NCBI RefSeq assembly: GCF_017086365.1
Contig: NZ_CP070969.1
Coordinates: 2,542,001-2,606,000, forward strand
DNA: 64,000 bases
Direction: 5' to 3'
Origin: Paenibacillus tianjinensis
GTDB lineage: Bacteria > Bacillota > Bacilli > Paenibacillales > Paenibacillaceae
Of this stretch, positions 1-8,109 are shown piece after piece (position 1 is the first letter of the stretch; every line of letters begins with the position of its first letter). Made by a program: the position numbers and the translations under genes. The notes beneath the pieces were generated by a model. That model was not told the DNA's origin, did not search any database, and was given only the letters and a program-made list of their open reading frames with translations.

Positions 1-2
1 AT

Positions 3-53
3 AAGCACTATTTGCGCAAACACGGGAAAGACGCCTACTACGGGCAGAAGTAA
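3..53 (+). CDS. araD: L-ribulose-5-phosphate 4-epimerase, C-terminal end (partial)
   Basis: Only the last 16 codons and the stop are inside the window; they read KHYLRKHGKDAYYGQK. This matches the conserved C-terminus of AraD as I know it (a tail of the form HYLRKHG-x-x-AYYGQ). The enzyme converts L-ribulose-5-phosphate to D-xylulose-5-phosphate, the last step of L-arabinose entry into the pentose phosphate pathway. araA follows 286 bp downstream on the same strand, which supports the call. The start lies outside the window, so length and promoter cannot be judged. Confidence 0.8.
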   Translation, partial: KHYLRKHGKDAYYGQK

Positions 54-63
54 TACAAACATC

Positions 64-310
64 TAGATTGAACTTGGAAAAATACAACTAGAGATAAGTG
101 GCGGAGGGGAATTTTGGAACTGGAGGAGCGATAGCGTCCGCCTGAAAGCTTTCCGAAGGAAAGCTAGCATCGTAAGCATAAGCAGTCTGCGGATTTCAAC
201 CGTGAAAACGGTATAAATCAAGAAATCTGCAGGCGGGCAGCGGCCGGAAGTCCAAACATTCTCCGTGGTCACGGCCAATCTCATAATAGAATAATCACAA
301 GTTCAATCTA
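64..310 (+). repeat. Structured intergenic element between araD and araA, bounded by 13-bp inverted repeats
   Basis: TAGATTGAACTTG (64-76) is the exact inverse of CAAGTTCAATCTA (298-310). Nested inside are several perfect or near-perfect stems: GGCGGA/TCCGCC (100-105 with 137-142), an AGCTTTCC/GGAAAGCT hairpin with a GAA loop (147-165), an ACCGT-GAAA-ACGGT tetraloop hairpin (199-212) inside a GATTT/AAATC stem (192-196 with 215-219), and GGCCG/CGGCC (242-246 with 272-276). There is no convincing coding frame. A related segment occurs at 30133-30259 (same strand), with shared blocks GCGGAG, AGCG-x-TAGCG, a CGGATTT...AAATC hairpin and CAGCG..GGAA. It may be a dispersed MITE-like repeat or a structured RNA in the ara transcript. 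Function unknown. Confidence 0.6.
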
Positions 311-339
311 TAAAACAACTCATGAAAAGAGGATGAATA

Positions 340-1764
340 ATGTCAACTGCAGGAACAAAAGTATTCTGGTTTGTCGTAGGTTCACAACATCTGTACGGGG
401 AAGAAGCACTCGCAGAAGTTAAAGCTAATGCACAAGTAATGACGGATGCCCTGAATGAAAGCGGCGTTCTGCCATACCCGCTGGTATTGCAGGATCTGGC
501 AGTTAGTGCAGACAAAATTACTACCCTCATGAAGGAAGTTAACTATCGTGACGAGGTTGCCGGGGTTATTACCTGGATGCATACTTTCTCCCCTGCAAAA
601 ATGTGGATCCGCGGGACTAAATTACTGCAGAAGCCGCTGCTTCATCTGGCCACGCAATACAATGAAAGTATTCCTTGGGCTACCATCGATATGGACTTCA
701 TGAACCTCAATCAGGCTGCTCATGGTGACCGTGAATATGGATTTATCAATGCCCGTCTGAAAAAACAGAATAAAGTGGTAGTAGGGTACTGGGGACGCGC
801 AGAAGTTCAGAAGCAAATCGCAGAATGGATGGATGTAGCGGTTGCTTACAACGAAAGCTTCACGATCAAAGTTGCACGTTTTGGCGATAACATGCGCAAC
901 GTTGGCGTAACGGAAGGCGATAAGGTAGAAGCGCAGATTCAATTTGGCTGGACCGTTGACTACTTCGGCATCGGCGATCTTGTTCAGTACGTAAATGCTG
1001 TAAAGGAAGAAGAAATTGATGCTCTGTTTGCTGAGTATGCTGAACTTTATGATTTCGAATATGGATCATACAGCAAGGAAGCCTGGGAAGCCAGCGTAAA
1101 AGTTCAGGCGAGTTATGAAATTGCCCTCAAACGCTTCCTGGATAACGGCGGCTATACAGCCTTCACAACGAACTTTGAAGATCTCTACGGAATGAAACAG
1201 CTTCCAGGTCTGGCCGTTCAGCGTCTGATGGCACAAGGATACGGTTTCGCCGGAGAAGGAGACTGGAAGACTGCAGCACTCGATCGTCTGTTGAAAGTAA
1301 TGAGCCATAACCAGAACACCGGTTTCATGGAAGATTATACTTATGAATTGGCCGCAGGCCAAGAATCGATTCTGCAATCCCACATGCTTGAGGTTGACCC
1401 GACACTGGCCAGCAATAAACCTAAGGTTCTCGTATCCCCGCTCGGTATCGGCGACCGTGAAGATCCGGCCCGTCTGGTGTTTGACGGTAAGGCAGGAGAT
1501 GGCGTGGTTGTTTCCATGGCTGACTTCGGCACGCATTACAAACTGCTGATCAATGAGGTTACTGCCTTTGAACCGACAGTTCCTGCTCCAAATCTTCCTG
1601 TAGCCCGTGTACTGTGGAACGTAAAGCCAAACTTCCAGGACGGGGTTAAAGCATGGATTGAAAACGGCGGCGGTCACCACACTGTGGTTTCCTTGAATCT
1701 GACGACAGATCAAATCGTTACTTATGCTAAGCTGGTTAACCTGGAATACGTAGTTATTAAATAA
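340..1764 (+). CDS. araA: L-arabinose isomerase
   Basis: The 474-residue protein is an AraA family member, which interconverts L-arabinose and L-ribulose using a divalent metal in the cytoplasm. The family landmarks are visible: [11 protein letters not shown] near residues 14-24, [10 protein letters not shown] at 81-90, [10 protein letters not shown], then MEDYTYE and QSHMLEVDP, and finally GGGHHTVV near the C-terminus. These carry the Glu and His residues that bind metal in characterised AraA enzymes. The length is close to the usual 470-500. The ATG at 340 is preceded by AGAGGAT. The gene sits after araD; the unusual araD-araA spacer holds a structured element. A strong terminator follows, so araA is probably the last gene of its transcript. 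Confidence 0.95.
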   Translation: MSTAGTKVFWFVVGSQHLYGEEALAEVKANAQVMTDALNESGVLPYPLVLQDLAVSADKITTLMKEVNYRDEVAGVITWMHTFSPAKMWIRGTKLLQKPLLHLATQYNESIPWATIDMDFMNLNQAAHGDREYGFINARLKKQNKVVVGYWGRAEVQKQIAEWMDVAVAYNESFTIKVARFGDNMRNVGVTEGDKVEAQIQFGWTVDYFGIGDLVQYVNAVKEEEIDALFAEYAELYDFEYGSYSKEAWEASVKVQASYEIALKRFLDNGGYTAFTTNFEDLYGMKQLPGLAVQRLMAQGYGFAGEGDWKTAALDRLLKVMSHNQNTGFMEDYTYELAAGQESILQSHMLEVDPTLASNKPKVLVSPLGIGDREDPARLVFDGKAGDGVVVSMADFGTHYKLLINEVTAFEPTVPAPNLPVARVLWNVKPNFQDGVKAWIENGGGHHTVVSLNLTTDQIVTYAKLVNLEYVVIK

Positions 1765-1785
1765 TTCAGAAGATTATCCGCTTCC

Positions 1786-1825
1786 AAAAAGCATTGGGTT
1801 CCTTCACAGGACTCAATGCTTTTTT
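1786..1825 (+). terminator. Rho-independent terminator after araA
   Basis: AAAAAGCATTGGG pairs with CTCAATGCTTTTT around a TTCCTTCACAGGA loop region, and the right arm runs into the T tract. Confidence 0.85.
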
Positions 1826-1930
1826 GTGATGATATGGATGAAGATACACAAATCCGGTTTGTCAAAAGACTGACCATCCGGTTCACTTTCGTGTATGTGA
1901 GGTAAAGGTTAAGGAAAGAACTTCATAGGT

Positions 1931-1946
1931 CAGCAAAATTTTGCTG
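1931..1946. promoter_or_regulatory. 16-bp perfect palindrome upstream of the SDR gene (possible operator)
   Basis: CAGCAAAATTTTGCTG is a perfect 16-bp palindrome placed about 30 bp before the start codon of the oxidoreductase gene, just ahead of its ribosome binding site. Its symmetry and position fit a repressor site, but no cognate regulator is encoded nearby. Confidence 0.35.
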
Positions 1947-1976
1947 GTTCTACTACTGTGAGGAGGAAGCAGAGAT

Positions 1977-2768
1977 ATGACAGTTCAAAAGCTTGCAGGC
2001 AAGGTAGCGATTGTAACAGGCGGGGGTTCGGGTATCGGACGGGCATCGGTGCTGGAATTCGCAAGAAACGGTGCTAAGGTCGTAATGCTAGACCGTACTC
2101 CGGAACATGCCGAAAAAGTAAAACGGCAGATCGAACAGGAAGGCGGGGAAGCCGTTGTGATTGCCTGTGATATCGAGCACCCGCAGCAGGTGGAAGAAGC
2201 GGTGAAACAGGCTGCCGAGAAGTGGAGGCGGCTGGATATCGTCTTTGCCAATGCCGGCATTAACGGGGCGATGACACCGATTGAGACGATGGATATCGAA
2301 GCCTGGGACCAGACGATTCATATTAATCTCCGTGGAACGTTTGCGACAGTCAAATATGCGATCCCATATATGAAGGAGAAAGGCGGCAGCATTCTGATCA
2401 ACAGCTCGATCAACGGCAACCGCGTATTCTCAAATATCGGATTTTCGGCATACAGCACGACTAAGGCAGGCCAGGTTGCTTTTATGAAAATGGCGGCACT
2501 GGAGCTGGCTCAATACAAAATCAGGGTCAATGCCATCTGCCCGGGTGCGATCACTACCAATATTGATGACAACACCTATCCATCCGACGATCTGAAAGAA
2601 GTGCAGATTGAAGTGAACTTTCCGGATGGCGGACAGCCGCTGGAGGATGGACCCGGACGGCCTGATCAGGTGGCCAGACTGGCACTGTTCCTGGCTTCAG
2701 AAGATTCAGATCACATTACGGGTACGGAAATCTATTGCGACGGCGCAGAATCGCTCCTGCATGGCTAG
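1977..2768 (+). CDS. SDR-family oxidoreductase (NAD(P)-dependent short-chain dehydrogenase)
   Basis: A 263-residue classical short-chain dehydrogenase/reductase. The Rossmann motif TGGGSGIG is at residues 14-21, the NAG motif at about 92-94, and the catalytic set is Ser144 (or 143), Tyr159 and Lys163 in YSTTK. The C-terminal ITGTEIYCDGAESLL is the family's usual substrate-loop end. Such enzymes reduce or oxidise alcohols and sugars in the cytosol; the substrate cannot be read from the sequence. AGGAGGAAG lies 8 bases before the ATG. The gene stands alone between the araA terminator and a long hairpin, with a palindrome upstream that may regulate it. Confidence 0.88.
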   Translation: MTVQKLAGKVAIVTGGGSGIGRASVLEFARNGAKVVMLDRTPEHAEKVKRQIEQEGGEAVVIACDIEHPQQVEEAVKQAAEKWRRLDIVFANAGINGAMTPIETMDIEAWDQTIHINLRGTFATVKYAIPYMKEKGGSILINSSINGNRVFSNIGFSAYSTTKAGQVAFMKMAALELAQYKIRVNAICPGAITTNIDDNTYPSDDLKEVQIEVNFPDGGQPLEDGPGRPDQVARLALFLASEDSDHITGTEIYCDGAESLLHG

Positions 2769-2822
2769 GTCATTCTAATTCTGTTCAGCCGGGCATAAAA
2801 TAAACAGAATAGTTCCTTATCT

Positions 2823-2913
2823 GAAGAAACGGATTCCGTCCTCAGCAGTCCTGCATAGCCCTCAGCGGCAGATATGAGATGCAGTTTGCGGCAGGCCGGC
2901 AATGCGTTTCTTC
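2823..2913. repeat. Long imperfect hairpin, unknown role
   Basis: GAAGAAACG (2823-2831) pairs with CGTTTCTTC (2905-2913). With two mismatches the stem continues for about 16 bp, and CTGCAT/ATGCAG (2851-2856 with 2879-2884) is nested inside. There is no T tract, so it is not a typical terminator. It lies between the SDR gene and the mgtC-like leader. A decayed small repeat or a structured RNA are both possible. Confidence 0.35.
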
Positions 2914-2986
2914 TTGCTATAAATAAACTAAAGCTTTTGCACTGTTTTCAGGTATACTGATCCTATCTGTTTTTTTTATATGGCTG

Positions 2987-3053
2987 ATGCTTCCGGAGCG
3001 AGTTTTGTACGGAGTCAACCAGAGATGATTATGCTAACAAAACTTTTAGGAGG
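2987..3053 (+). promoter_or_regulatory. Leader element, copy A, directly upstream of the mgtC-like gene
   Basis: The element begins ATGCTTCCGGAGCG, followed by AGTTTTGT (3001-3008), which pairs perfectly with ACAAAACT (3037-3044). The right arm is followed at once by the ribosome binding site AGGAGG (3048-3053). The same layout occurs twice more, in tandem, at 25560-25693 before a transporter gene. The conserved bases fall in different codon phases in the 5' half of the copies, which points to selection on RNA or DNA rather than on a peptide. It may control translation initiation or be a dispersed repeat. Confidence 0.55.
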
Positions 3054-3057
3054 AATT

Positions 3058-3780
3058 ATGAGTATTGATCTGCACACGGAATCCATTGTAAAACTGCTTG
3101 TGGCCATGCTGTTCGGGCTGTTCATCGGTATTGACCGGCAATTGAAGCAGAAACCGCTGGGGATTCGGACCAGTATGGTCATTAGTATTGCAAGCTGTCT
3201 GGTTACACTTGTCTCCATTCATGCTTACGACAAATTCGGGGGGAACGAGCATCCCAATATGGACCCGATGCGTCTGGCGGCGCAGATCGTCAGCGGGATC
3301 GGTTTCCTGGGGGCAGGCGTTATCCTGCGCAGAGGCGGGGATGCCATATCGGGTCTGACTTCTGCAGCACTGATCTGGACGGCTTCCGGGATTGGAATCG
3401 CGGTCGGCGCCGGTTTTTATGTAGAAGCGGGTTATGCAGTTGTGCTCCTGATGTTCGCGGTCAATGCTGTCCCACTGTTAATCAAAGCGGTTGGCCCGGA
3501 AGTGCTGAACAAACATGAAATTTCAGTGAAAATCATTATGGAGCCGAACTATGTACTGACCGAGGTGATTCAGAAGATTGAAGGGCGGCAGATGACCGAT
3601 AAGCGAAAAACGCGGAGTCCCGGCCGGACCATCCGGCGGATGAAAATTAAAGATCTGGATGACGGCAGACAGCTGATCGATATGGTGCTGTCAGCACCGG
3701 ACCGGGATTATGCTACGGAAATTTATTATGATGTGAAGAAAATCGAACATGTGATGAGCGTAGAAGTCGAACAGTTATAA
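3058..3780 (+). CDS. MgtC/SapB-family membrane protein
   Basis: The 240-residue protein has an N-terminal hydrophobic domain with the MgtC/SapB signature: GLFIGIDRQLKQKPLGIRT, then AAQIVSGIGFLGAGVI and GLTSAALIWTASGIGIAVG. About four membrane segments are followed by a soluble C-terminal domain of about 90 residues. Family members are linked to magnesium homeostasis and modulation of membrane ATPases, not to bulk transport. I use the ATG at 3058, because AGGAGG at 3048-3053 precedes it. An in-frame ATG at 2980 would read through the leader element and is unlikely to be the start. The leader may regulate this gene. Confidence 0.85.
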   Translation: MSIDLHTESIVKLLVAMLFGLFIGIDRQLKQKPLGIRTSMVISIASCLVTLVSIHAYDKFGGNEHPNMDPMRLAAQIVSGIGFLGAGVILRRGGDAISGLTSAALIWTASGIGIAVGAGFYVEAGYAVVLLMFAVNAVPLLIKAVGPEVLNKHEISVKIIMEPNYVLTEVIQKIEGRQMTDKRKTRSPGRTIRRMKIKDLDDGRQLIDMVLSAPDRDYATEIYYDVKKIEHVMSVEVEQL

Positions 3781-3864
3781 AAATGCCATGTTTCCGCTTA
3801 CTCAAATGTGTTAATCTATTTAAGAGAGTCATTTTGAGATTATGGAAGGGAGAAGGAAATTACG

Positions 3865-4854
3865 ATGTCAATTACTGCATATGAAGGACATTATGAGGGA
3901 GAAGCTGCAGTCTGGCTGAAGGCCGGACGTTATGAGGCGGCAATCCTGCCGGGGATCGGGGGGAACCTGATCTGTTTCCGCGATACCGAAAACGGTTACC
4001 GTTTCCTGCATGAGCCAGGAGCGGAAGAGATGGAAGGGTTCAAGGCTAATCCGGGAATTCACGGGATACCAGTACTGTTTCCTCCAAACCGCTATGAAGA
4101 CGGCGAGTTCCCCTGGAATGGACAAACCTACCGGTTCCCGGTGAATGAGACAGCAACAGGCAACCATCTGCATGGCTTTTTACATACAGCTGCGTGGGAA
4201 GTTGAGGAATTCGGTAGCGGTAGAAGTGAAAGCTTCGTCACTGTAGCGATCAAAGTGGATGAGAATCACCCGTCCTATCAATACCTGCCGTTTAAATATA
4301 CCATCAAGCTGCGCTATACACTTGGTGAAGGCGGCTTGTCCCAGCAGCTGCTGGTGCATAATGACGGGGAAGAACGGATGCCTTGCCTGCTGGCGTTCCA
4401 TACGGCAATCAATGCGCCATTCGCGCCGGGAAGCACCGCTCAGGATTACCTTGTGAAGCTGACCATCGGCGAACGCTGGAACCTCAACAATCGCATGCTG
4501 CCAACGGGTACCTTCCAGGAGCTGACAGCGGACGAGATTGCCTTGCGTGATCAAGGTGTGAATCCTTTTTACGCGGCAATGGACAACCATTATACCGCTG
4601 TGGCTCAGAATGGCCGTAACCGCATGGAGCTAACCGACAGCAAAGCCGGTGTAACACTGGTCTATGATGTTGGAACCTCGTACAAGCAGTGGATGATCTG
4701 GAACAATGGGGCGACAGAAGGCTTCTTCTGCCCTGAGCCGCAGATTAACCTGGTCAATGCGCCGAAGGTGGACCTTCCGGCTGATGAAATCGGTTTGTTT
4801 GGCCTTGAGCCGGGCGAATACTGGGAAGAAACCAGCCGTCTGTATGTAAAATAG
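3865..4854 (+). CDS. Aldose 1-epimerase family protein (GalM-like)
   Basis: A 329-residue member of the galactose mutarotase-like superfamily, which interconverts alpha and beta anomers of sugars. The sequence shows an N-terminal beta-sandwich start (LKAGRYEAAILPGIGGNLI), GIPVLFPPNRYEDGEF with the usual substrate-site Asn-Arg, NHLHGFLH with the catalytic-type His, and WNNGATEGFFCPEPQ near the C-terminus. AAGGGAGAAGGAAA precedes the ATG. It is a single gene followed by a strong terminator. The exact sugar is unknown; nearby arabinose genes make a role in sugar catabolism plausible but unproven. Confidence 0.85.
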   Translation: MSITAYEGHYEGEAAVWLKAGRYEAAILPGIGGNLICFRDTENGYRFLHEPGAEEMEGFKANPGIHGIPVLFPPNRYEDGEFPWNGQTYRFPVNETATGNHLHGFLHTAAWEVEEFGSGRSESFVTVAIKVDENHPSYQYLPFKYTIKLRYTLGEGGLSQQLLVHNDGEERMPCLLAFHTAINAPFAPGSTAQDYLVKLTIGERWNLNNRMLPTGTFQELTADEIALRDQGVNPFYAAMDNHYTAVAQNGRNRMELTDSKAGVTLVYDVGTSYKQWMIWNNGATEGFFCPEPQINLVNAPKVDLPADEIGLFGLEPGEYWEETSRLYVK

Positions 4855-4896
4855 CAGGGTTTCTCTGGGACAGCCTGCTGTGCAGGGACCTATAGT

Positions 4897-4939
4897 AAGG
4901 CGGAATGCAGTGAAATTTGCTGCGTTCCGCCTTTTTTTT
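4897..4939 (+). terminator. Rho-independent terminator after the epimerase gene
   Basis: AAGGCGGAATGCAG pairs with CTGCGTTCCGCCTT (one G-U wobble), followed by eight T residues. Confidence 0.9.
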
Positions 4940-5084
4940 GCAGCTTTTGGAGAGGTAGGTATACGCTGAGCAGATCCTTGCGCAGAATAGTGGCAGTGCA
5001 TGGAGATTTTCCAGTGGTTTTTTAATGCTGTTTTAAGCAAAGTGGCGTATACTACACGTTTAGTAGAGATTGGAGTGATTGTAC

Positions 5085-6890
5085 TTGCGTCATACGCTGC
5101 GTTCATGGCGGCTTGGCATCCTGCTGCTTAGCCTGCTCCTTACGGGGCTTTTGCTGAATTTGTTTATGCAGGCGGCCACATTGGAGCTGAATCTGTTAAA
5201 AGTCTTCCTATGGATCGGGGAATATCCGCTGCTTTATGCTGCCGGCAGTCTGTTTTTCTTCTTTCTTCTGCTGGCCTGTTCCGCAATCTTACCTAATCTT
5301 TATTTAGGCCCGGTGCTTATCTCCCTGCTATGTACCGTTTTGGGGATCGCAGATTATAAAAAGCTGACTACCACCGGGGAGCCGCTGTTCCCCTGGGATT
5401 TGCTGCTGCTCAAAAATGCCGGGGAAATGGGCAAAATCACCAAGGGCATGGTGTCGCCGCTGGCGCTTGCTGGAGCAGTTCTGCTCGTCGCCCTGCTGGT
5501 ATGGCTGCTTATAAAGCTGCCTAAGACGAAACTTCGCCTGCCGCTGCGGGTGCTTCTTGCCGGGATTTCCGCGGTTATGCTTGCCGGATTCATAACGATG
5601 GTCGGCGGGCAGACGACACTTGCTTCGTCACTGAAGTACCAGAATATATTCTGGAACCAGAAGGTGAACTATACGCAGAACGGGTTCCTCTTTGCCTTTG
5701 CCGGAAATCTCCGGCAGAATCTGCTGGAGCAGCCCGACGGTTACAGCCGTAAGGCCATTGAAGAGATAGCTGCCAAATACAGCGCATTACCGGATTCTGC
5801 CGCTGCGGGTACTGCTGTAGAGCAGCCGAATATCATCTTTATGATGGATGAAGCCTTTTTCGATCCAACCCGGCTAAGCGGGCTCACCTTCAGTGAGGAT
5901 CCGCTGAAGTTCATCCATAAGGAAGAGTCCGCCACACCTTCCGGTTATCTGCTCTCCCCTGAATTCGGCGGTAATACGGCCAATGTCGAGTTTGAGGCTT
6001 TAACAGGGATGTCGATGTATTTCCTTAACGACGGATCGATTCCCTATCAGCAGCGGCTCGTGAAAATGTCTACGCTGCCTTCCATAGTCAGCATTCTGAG
6101 AGACCGGGGCTACCGGGCACTGGCCCTGCATCCGTTTGATGAGACCTTCTATAATCGTAACCGCGTCTATCCGGTGCTGGGTTTCGACTCTTTTACCAGT
6201 GAAAAGGATCTGGAGCATGCGGCCCGGATGACCCCGGACGGTTATGTTTCAGATAAGGCTGCGGTTCAGGAGGCTGTGCGTGAGCTTAAGGCTTCATCCG
6301 CCCCGGTGTTCCTGCACCTGGTGACGATGCAGAACCATTTTCCTTTTACCAAAGGACTCAATGGACCGAATACGATTGCTGTAAACGGCGTTCAGGCGGG
6401 GTATAAGGATGAGCTTGAGACCTACTTCCAGGACACCAAGCTGACGGACGAGTCGCTTGTCTTTCTGCAGCAGGAGCTGAAGACGATTGAGCGGCCGACG
6501 ATAGCCGTTTTCTGGGGGGATCACCTGCCGGCGCTGTCGGCAGGAATTTATTCAGCGGCGGGTTGGGATACCGAGCCGAGACTGAAGCATGAGACGAAGC
6601 TGATGATCCTGGCGAACTTTGACATCGGCAATTCTCCACTGGGAACCCTCAGCCCGGCTTATCTCGGGCCGACAGTGTTCCGGCTGTCCGGGCAGACGAT
6701 GCCGGCTTACTATAAGCTGCTGGAGAAGGTGCAGGCGGAAATTCCCGGTCTCAGCAAAAGTGTGCTAATCGGCGCTTCGGGCACTCTCACCGGGTTGACA
6801 GAGGAGCAGCAGAAGCTGCTGGATGACTACCGGCTGGTGGAATATGACATCCTGGAGGGTGAAAACTACTCGGACAGCCTGCTTTTCTGA
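5085..6890 (+). CDS. LTA synthase family protein (membrane sulfatase-like phosphotransferase)
   Basis: About 601 residues. Five hydrophobic segments lie in the first 180 residues, followed by an extracellular sulfatase-fold domain. Family motifs are PNIIFMMDEAFFDPT (metal site), GGNTANVEFEALTG with the nucleophile-type Thr near residue 298, HPFDETFYNR, TMQNHFPF and FWGDHLPAL. LtaS-type enzymes transfer glycerol-phosphate from phosphatidylglycerol to build lipoteichoic acid or its primer. Paralogues differ in detail, so polymerase and primase activities cannot be separated here. I prefer the TTG at 5085, since GGAG at 5072-5075 is 9 bases away. A TTG at 5079 is the alternative. The gene stands alone. 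Confidence 0.88.
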   Translation: MRHTLRSWRLGILLLSLLLTGLLLNLFMQAATLELNLLKVFLWIGEYPLLYAAGSLFFFFLLLACSAILPNLYLGPVLISLLCTVLGIADYKKLTTTGEPLFPWDLLLLKNAGEMGKITKGMVSPLALAGAVLLVALLVWLLIKLPKTKLRLPLRVLLAGISAVMLAGFITMVGGQTTLASSLKYQNIFWNQKVNYTQNGFLFAFAGNLRQNLLEQPDGYSRKAIEEIAAKYSALPDSAAAGTAVEQPNIIFMMDEAFFDPTRLSGLTFSEDPLKFIHKEESATPSGYLLSPEFGGNTANVEFEALTGMSMYFLNDGSIPYQQRLVKMSTLPSIVSILRDRGYRALALHPFDETFYNRNRVYPVLGFDSFTSEKDLEHAARMTPDGYVSDKAAVQEAVRELKASSAPVFLHLVTMQNHFPFTKGLNGPNTIAVNGVQAGYKDELETYFQDTKLTDESLVFLQQELKTIERPTIAVFWGDHLPALSAGIYSAAGWDTEPRLKHETKLMILANFDIGNSPLGTLSPAYLGPTVFRLSGQTMPAYYKLLEKVQAEIPGLSKSVLIGASGTLTGLTEEQQKLLDDYRLVEYDILEGENYSDSLLF

Positions 6891-7095
6891 AGTGAGGAGC
6901 TACTGTCGATCCTAAATCAGGGTTAGAAATTAAAGGGCTCACCATACAGGTGGGCCCTATTACTGCTGGCAAGTCGTAGCCCTAGTGGTTAATCATGACA
7001 TGAATCCCACTTAAATTTCTATTTCCTTCCCCGGGTAAACAAGGTATTATGGCGGTAGCCATTTATCTTCCTCGGTTTTGAAAGGGGTTACATTT

Positions 7096-8109
7096 GTGAA
7101 AAAGCTGTGGCTGGTCTATGTGCTGCTCATCGGAATTTTCCTCATTTATGTACTGAATTATAAGCTGCAGGCAAACAGCACAGATGAATGGGAAACCGCA
7201 GGACTGCGCGGCAATATTGAAGATAAATATGTGATGGTGACCTTCCAGATTGGAATCGATTACTGGAAAAGTGTCCTCAAGGGTTTTGAGGATGCCGCGG
7301 AAGAGCTGAATGTATCGGTCGAATACCATGGCTCCACCCAGCATGATGCCAATGAGCAGATGACGGTGCTGGAGCAGATTATTGCCAAGAAGCCGGCCGG
7401 CATCGCCATATCGGCAGTAAATTCCAAGCTATTGACGGAGACGATTAATAAGGCGGTAGACAGCGGGATACCAGTTGTCTTATTTGATTCCGGTGCGCCG
7501 GACAGCAAGGCCTATTCATTTCTCGGTACTGATAACTACAATGCAGGGGTAGAGGCCGCGCGAAAAATGGCCGAGCTAACCGGAGGCAAAGGTGAAGTAG
7601 CGATTATTACAACGCCTGAACAGCATAATCATCAGGAGCGGACAGACGGGTTCAGTATGACCATCCGCAGTGAGTTTCCGGAGATGAAGGTGGCTGCCAT
7701 CAAGGACGGGCGCGGAGATCAGGTGGCCTCCAGGGAAGCCGCGGAGCAGCTGCTCACAGCGTATCCGCAGCTGGATGGGATTTTTGCGACGGAGTCTAAT
7801 GGCGGGATCGGGGTGGCAGAAGCCGTTGAGAAAATGCAGGGCAGCCGCTCCTTGCTCAAGATTATAAGCTTTGATACGGATAAAGGTACGCTGGATCTGG
7901 TCAAAGAAGGCAAAATCGCCGCAACGATGGCTCAAGGCACCTGGAATATGGGTTACTGGTCGCTGACAGAGCTATTCCGTTTACACCGGGATTTGCAGGA
8001 GGATGGCTCCTCTTATGACAATAATAAGCCGCTGCCGGTGCCGGACAAAGTAGATACCGGAATTGATGTGGTAACCCGGGCAAATGTGGACAACTATTAT
8101 GCCAAGTAG
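7096..8109 (+). CDS. Membrane-anchored sugar-binding sensor protein (periplasmic-binding-protein fold)
   Basis: A 337-residue protein with one N-terminal membrane segment (about residues 4-22), no lipobox Cys, and a full type I periplasmic binding domain of the RbsB/LacI kind (GIDYWKSVLKGFEDAA, then a VLEQIIAKKPAGIAIS region and LGTDNYNAGVEAAR). It resembles XylFII-type sensors, which bind a sugar outside the cell and signal through a partner kinase. The kinase gene overlaps its end by 11 bases, and the regulator and a CUT2-type transporter follow. GTG at 7096 is chosen because AAAGGGG lies 8 bases upstream; a TTG at 7078 is possible. The ligand is unknown. Confidence 0.82.
   Translation: MKKLWLVYVLLIGIFLIYVLNYKLQANSTDEWETAGLRGNIEDKYVMVTFQIGIDYWKSVLKGFEDAAEELNVSVEYHGSTQHDANEQMTVLEQIIAKKPAGIAISAVNSKLLTETINKAVDSGIPVVLFDSGAPDSKAYSFLGTDNYNAGVEAARKMAELTGGKGEVAIITTPEQHNHQERTDGFSMTIRSEFPEMKVAAIKDGRGDQVASREAAEQLLTAYPQLDGIFATESNGGIGVAEAVEKMQGSRSLLKIISFDTDKGTLDLVKEGKIAATMAQGTWNMGYWSLTELFRLHRDLQEDGSSYDNNKPLPVPDKVDTGIDVVTRANVDNYYAK

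Noticed and set aside
63..284. 73-codon minus-strand frame in the araD-araA spacer
   Set aside because: It runs through the inverted-repeat element, has no Shine-Dalgarno, and its residues are set by hairpin arms.
1066..1713. 215-codon open frame opposite araA
   Set aside because: Antisense shadow of a well-supported gene, with no recognisable protein motif.
2955..3057. Magnesium M-box riboswitch before the mgtC-like gene
   Set aside because: The leader is too short and lacks M-box features; it matches instead the repeated GTTTTG/CAAAAC element.
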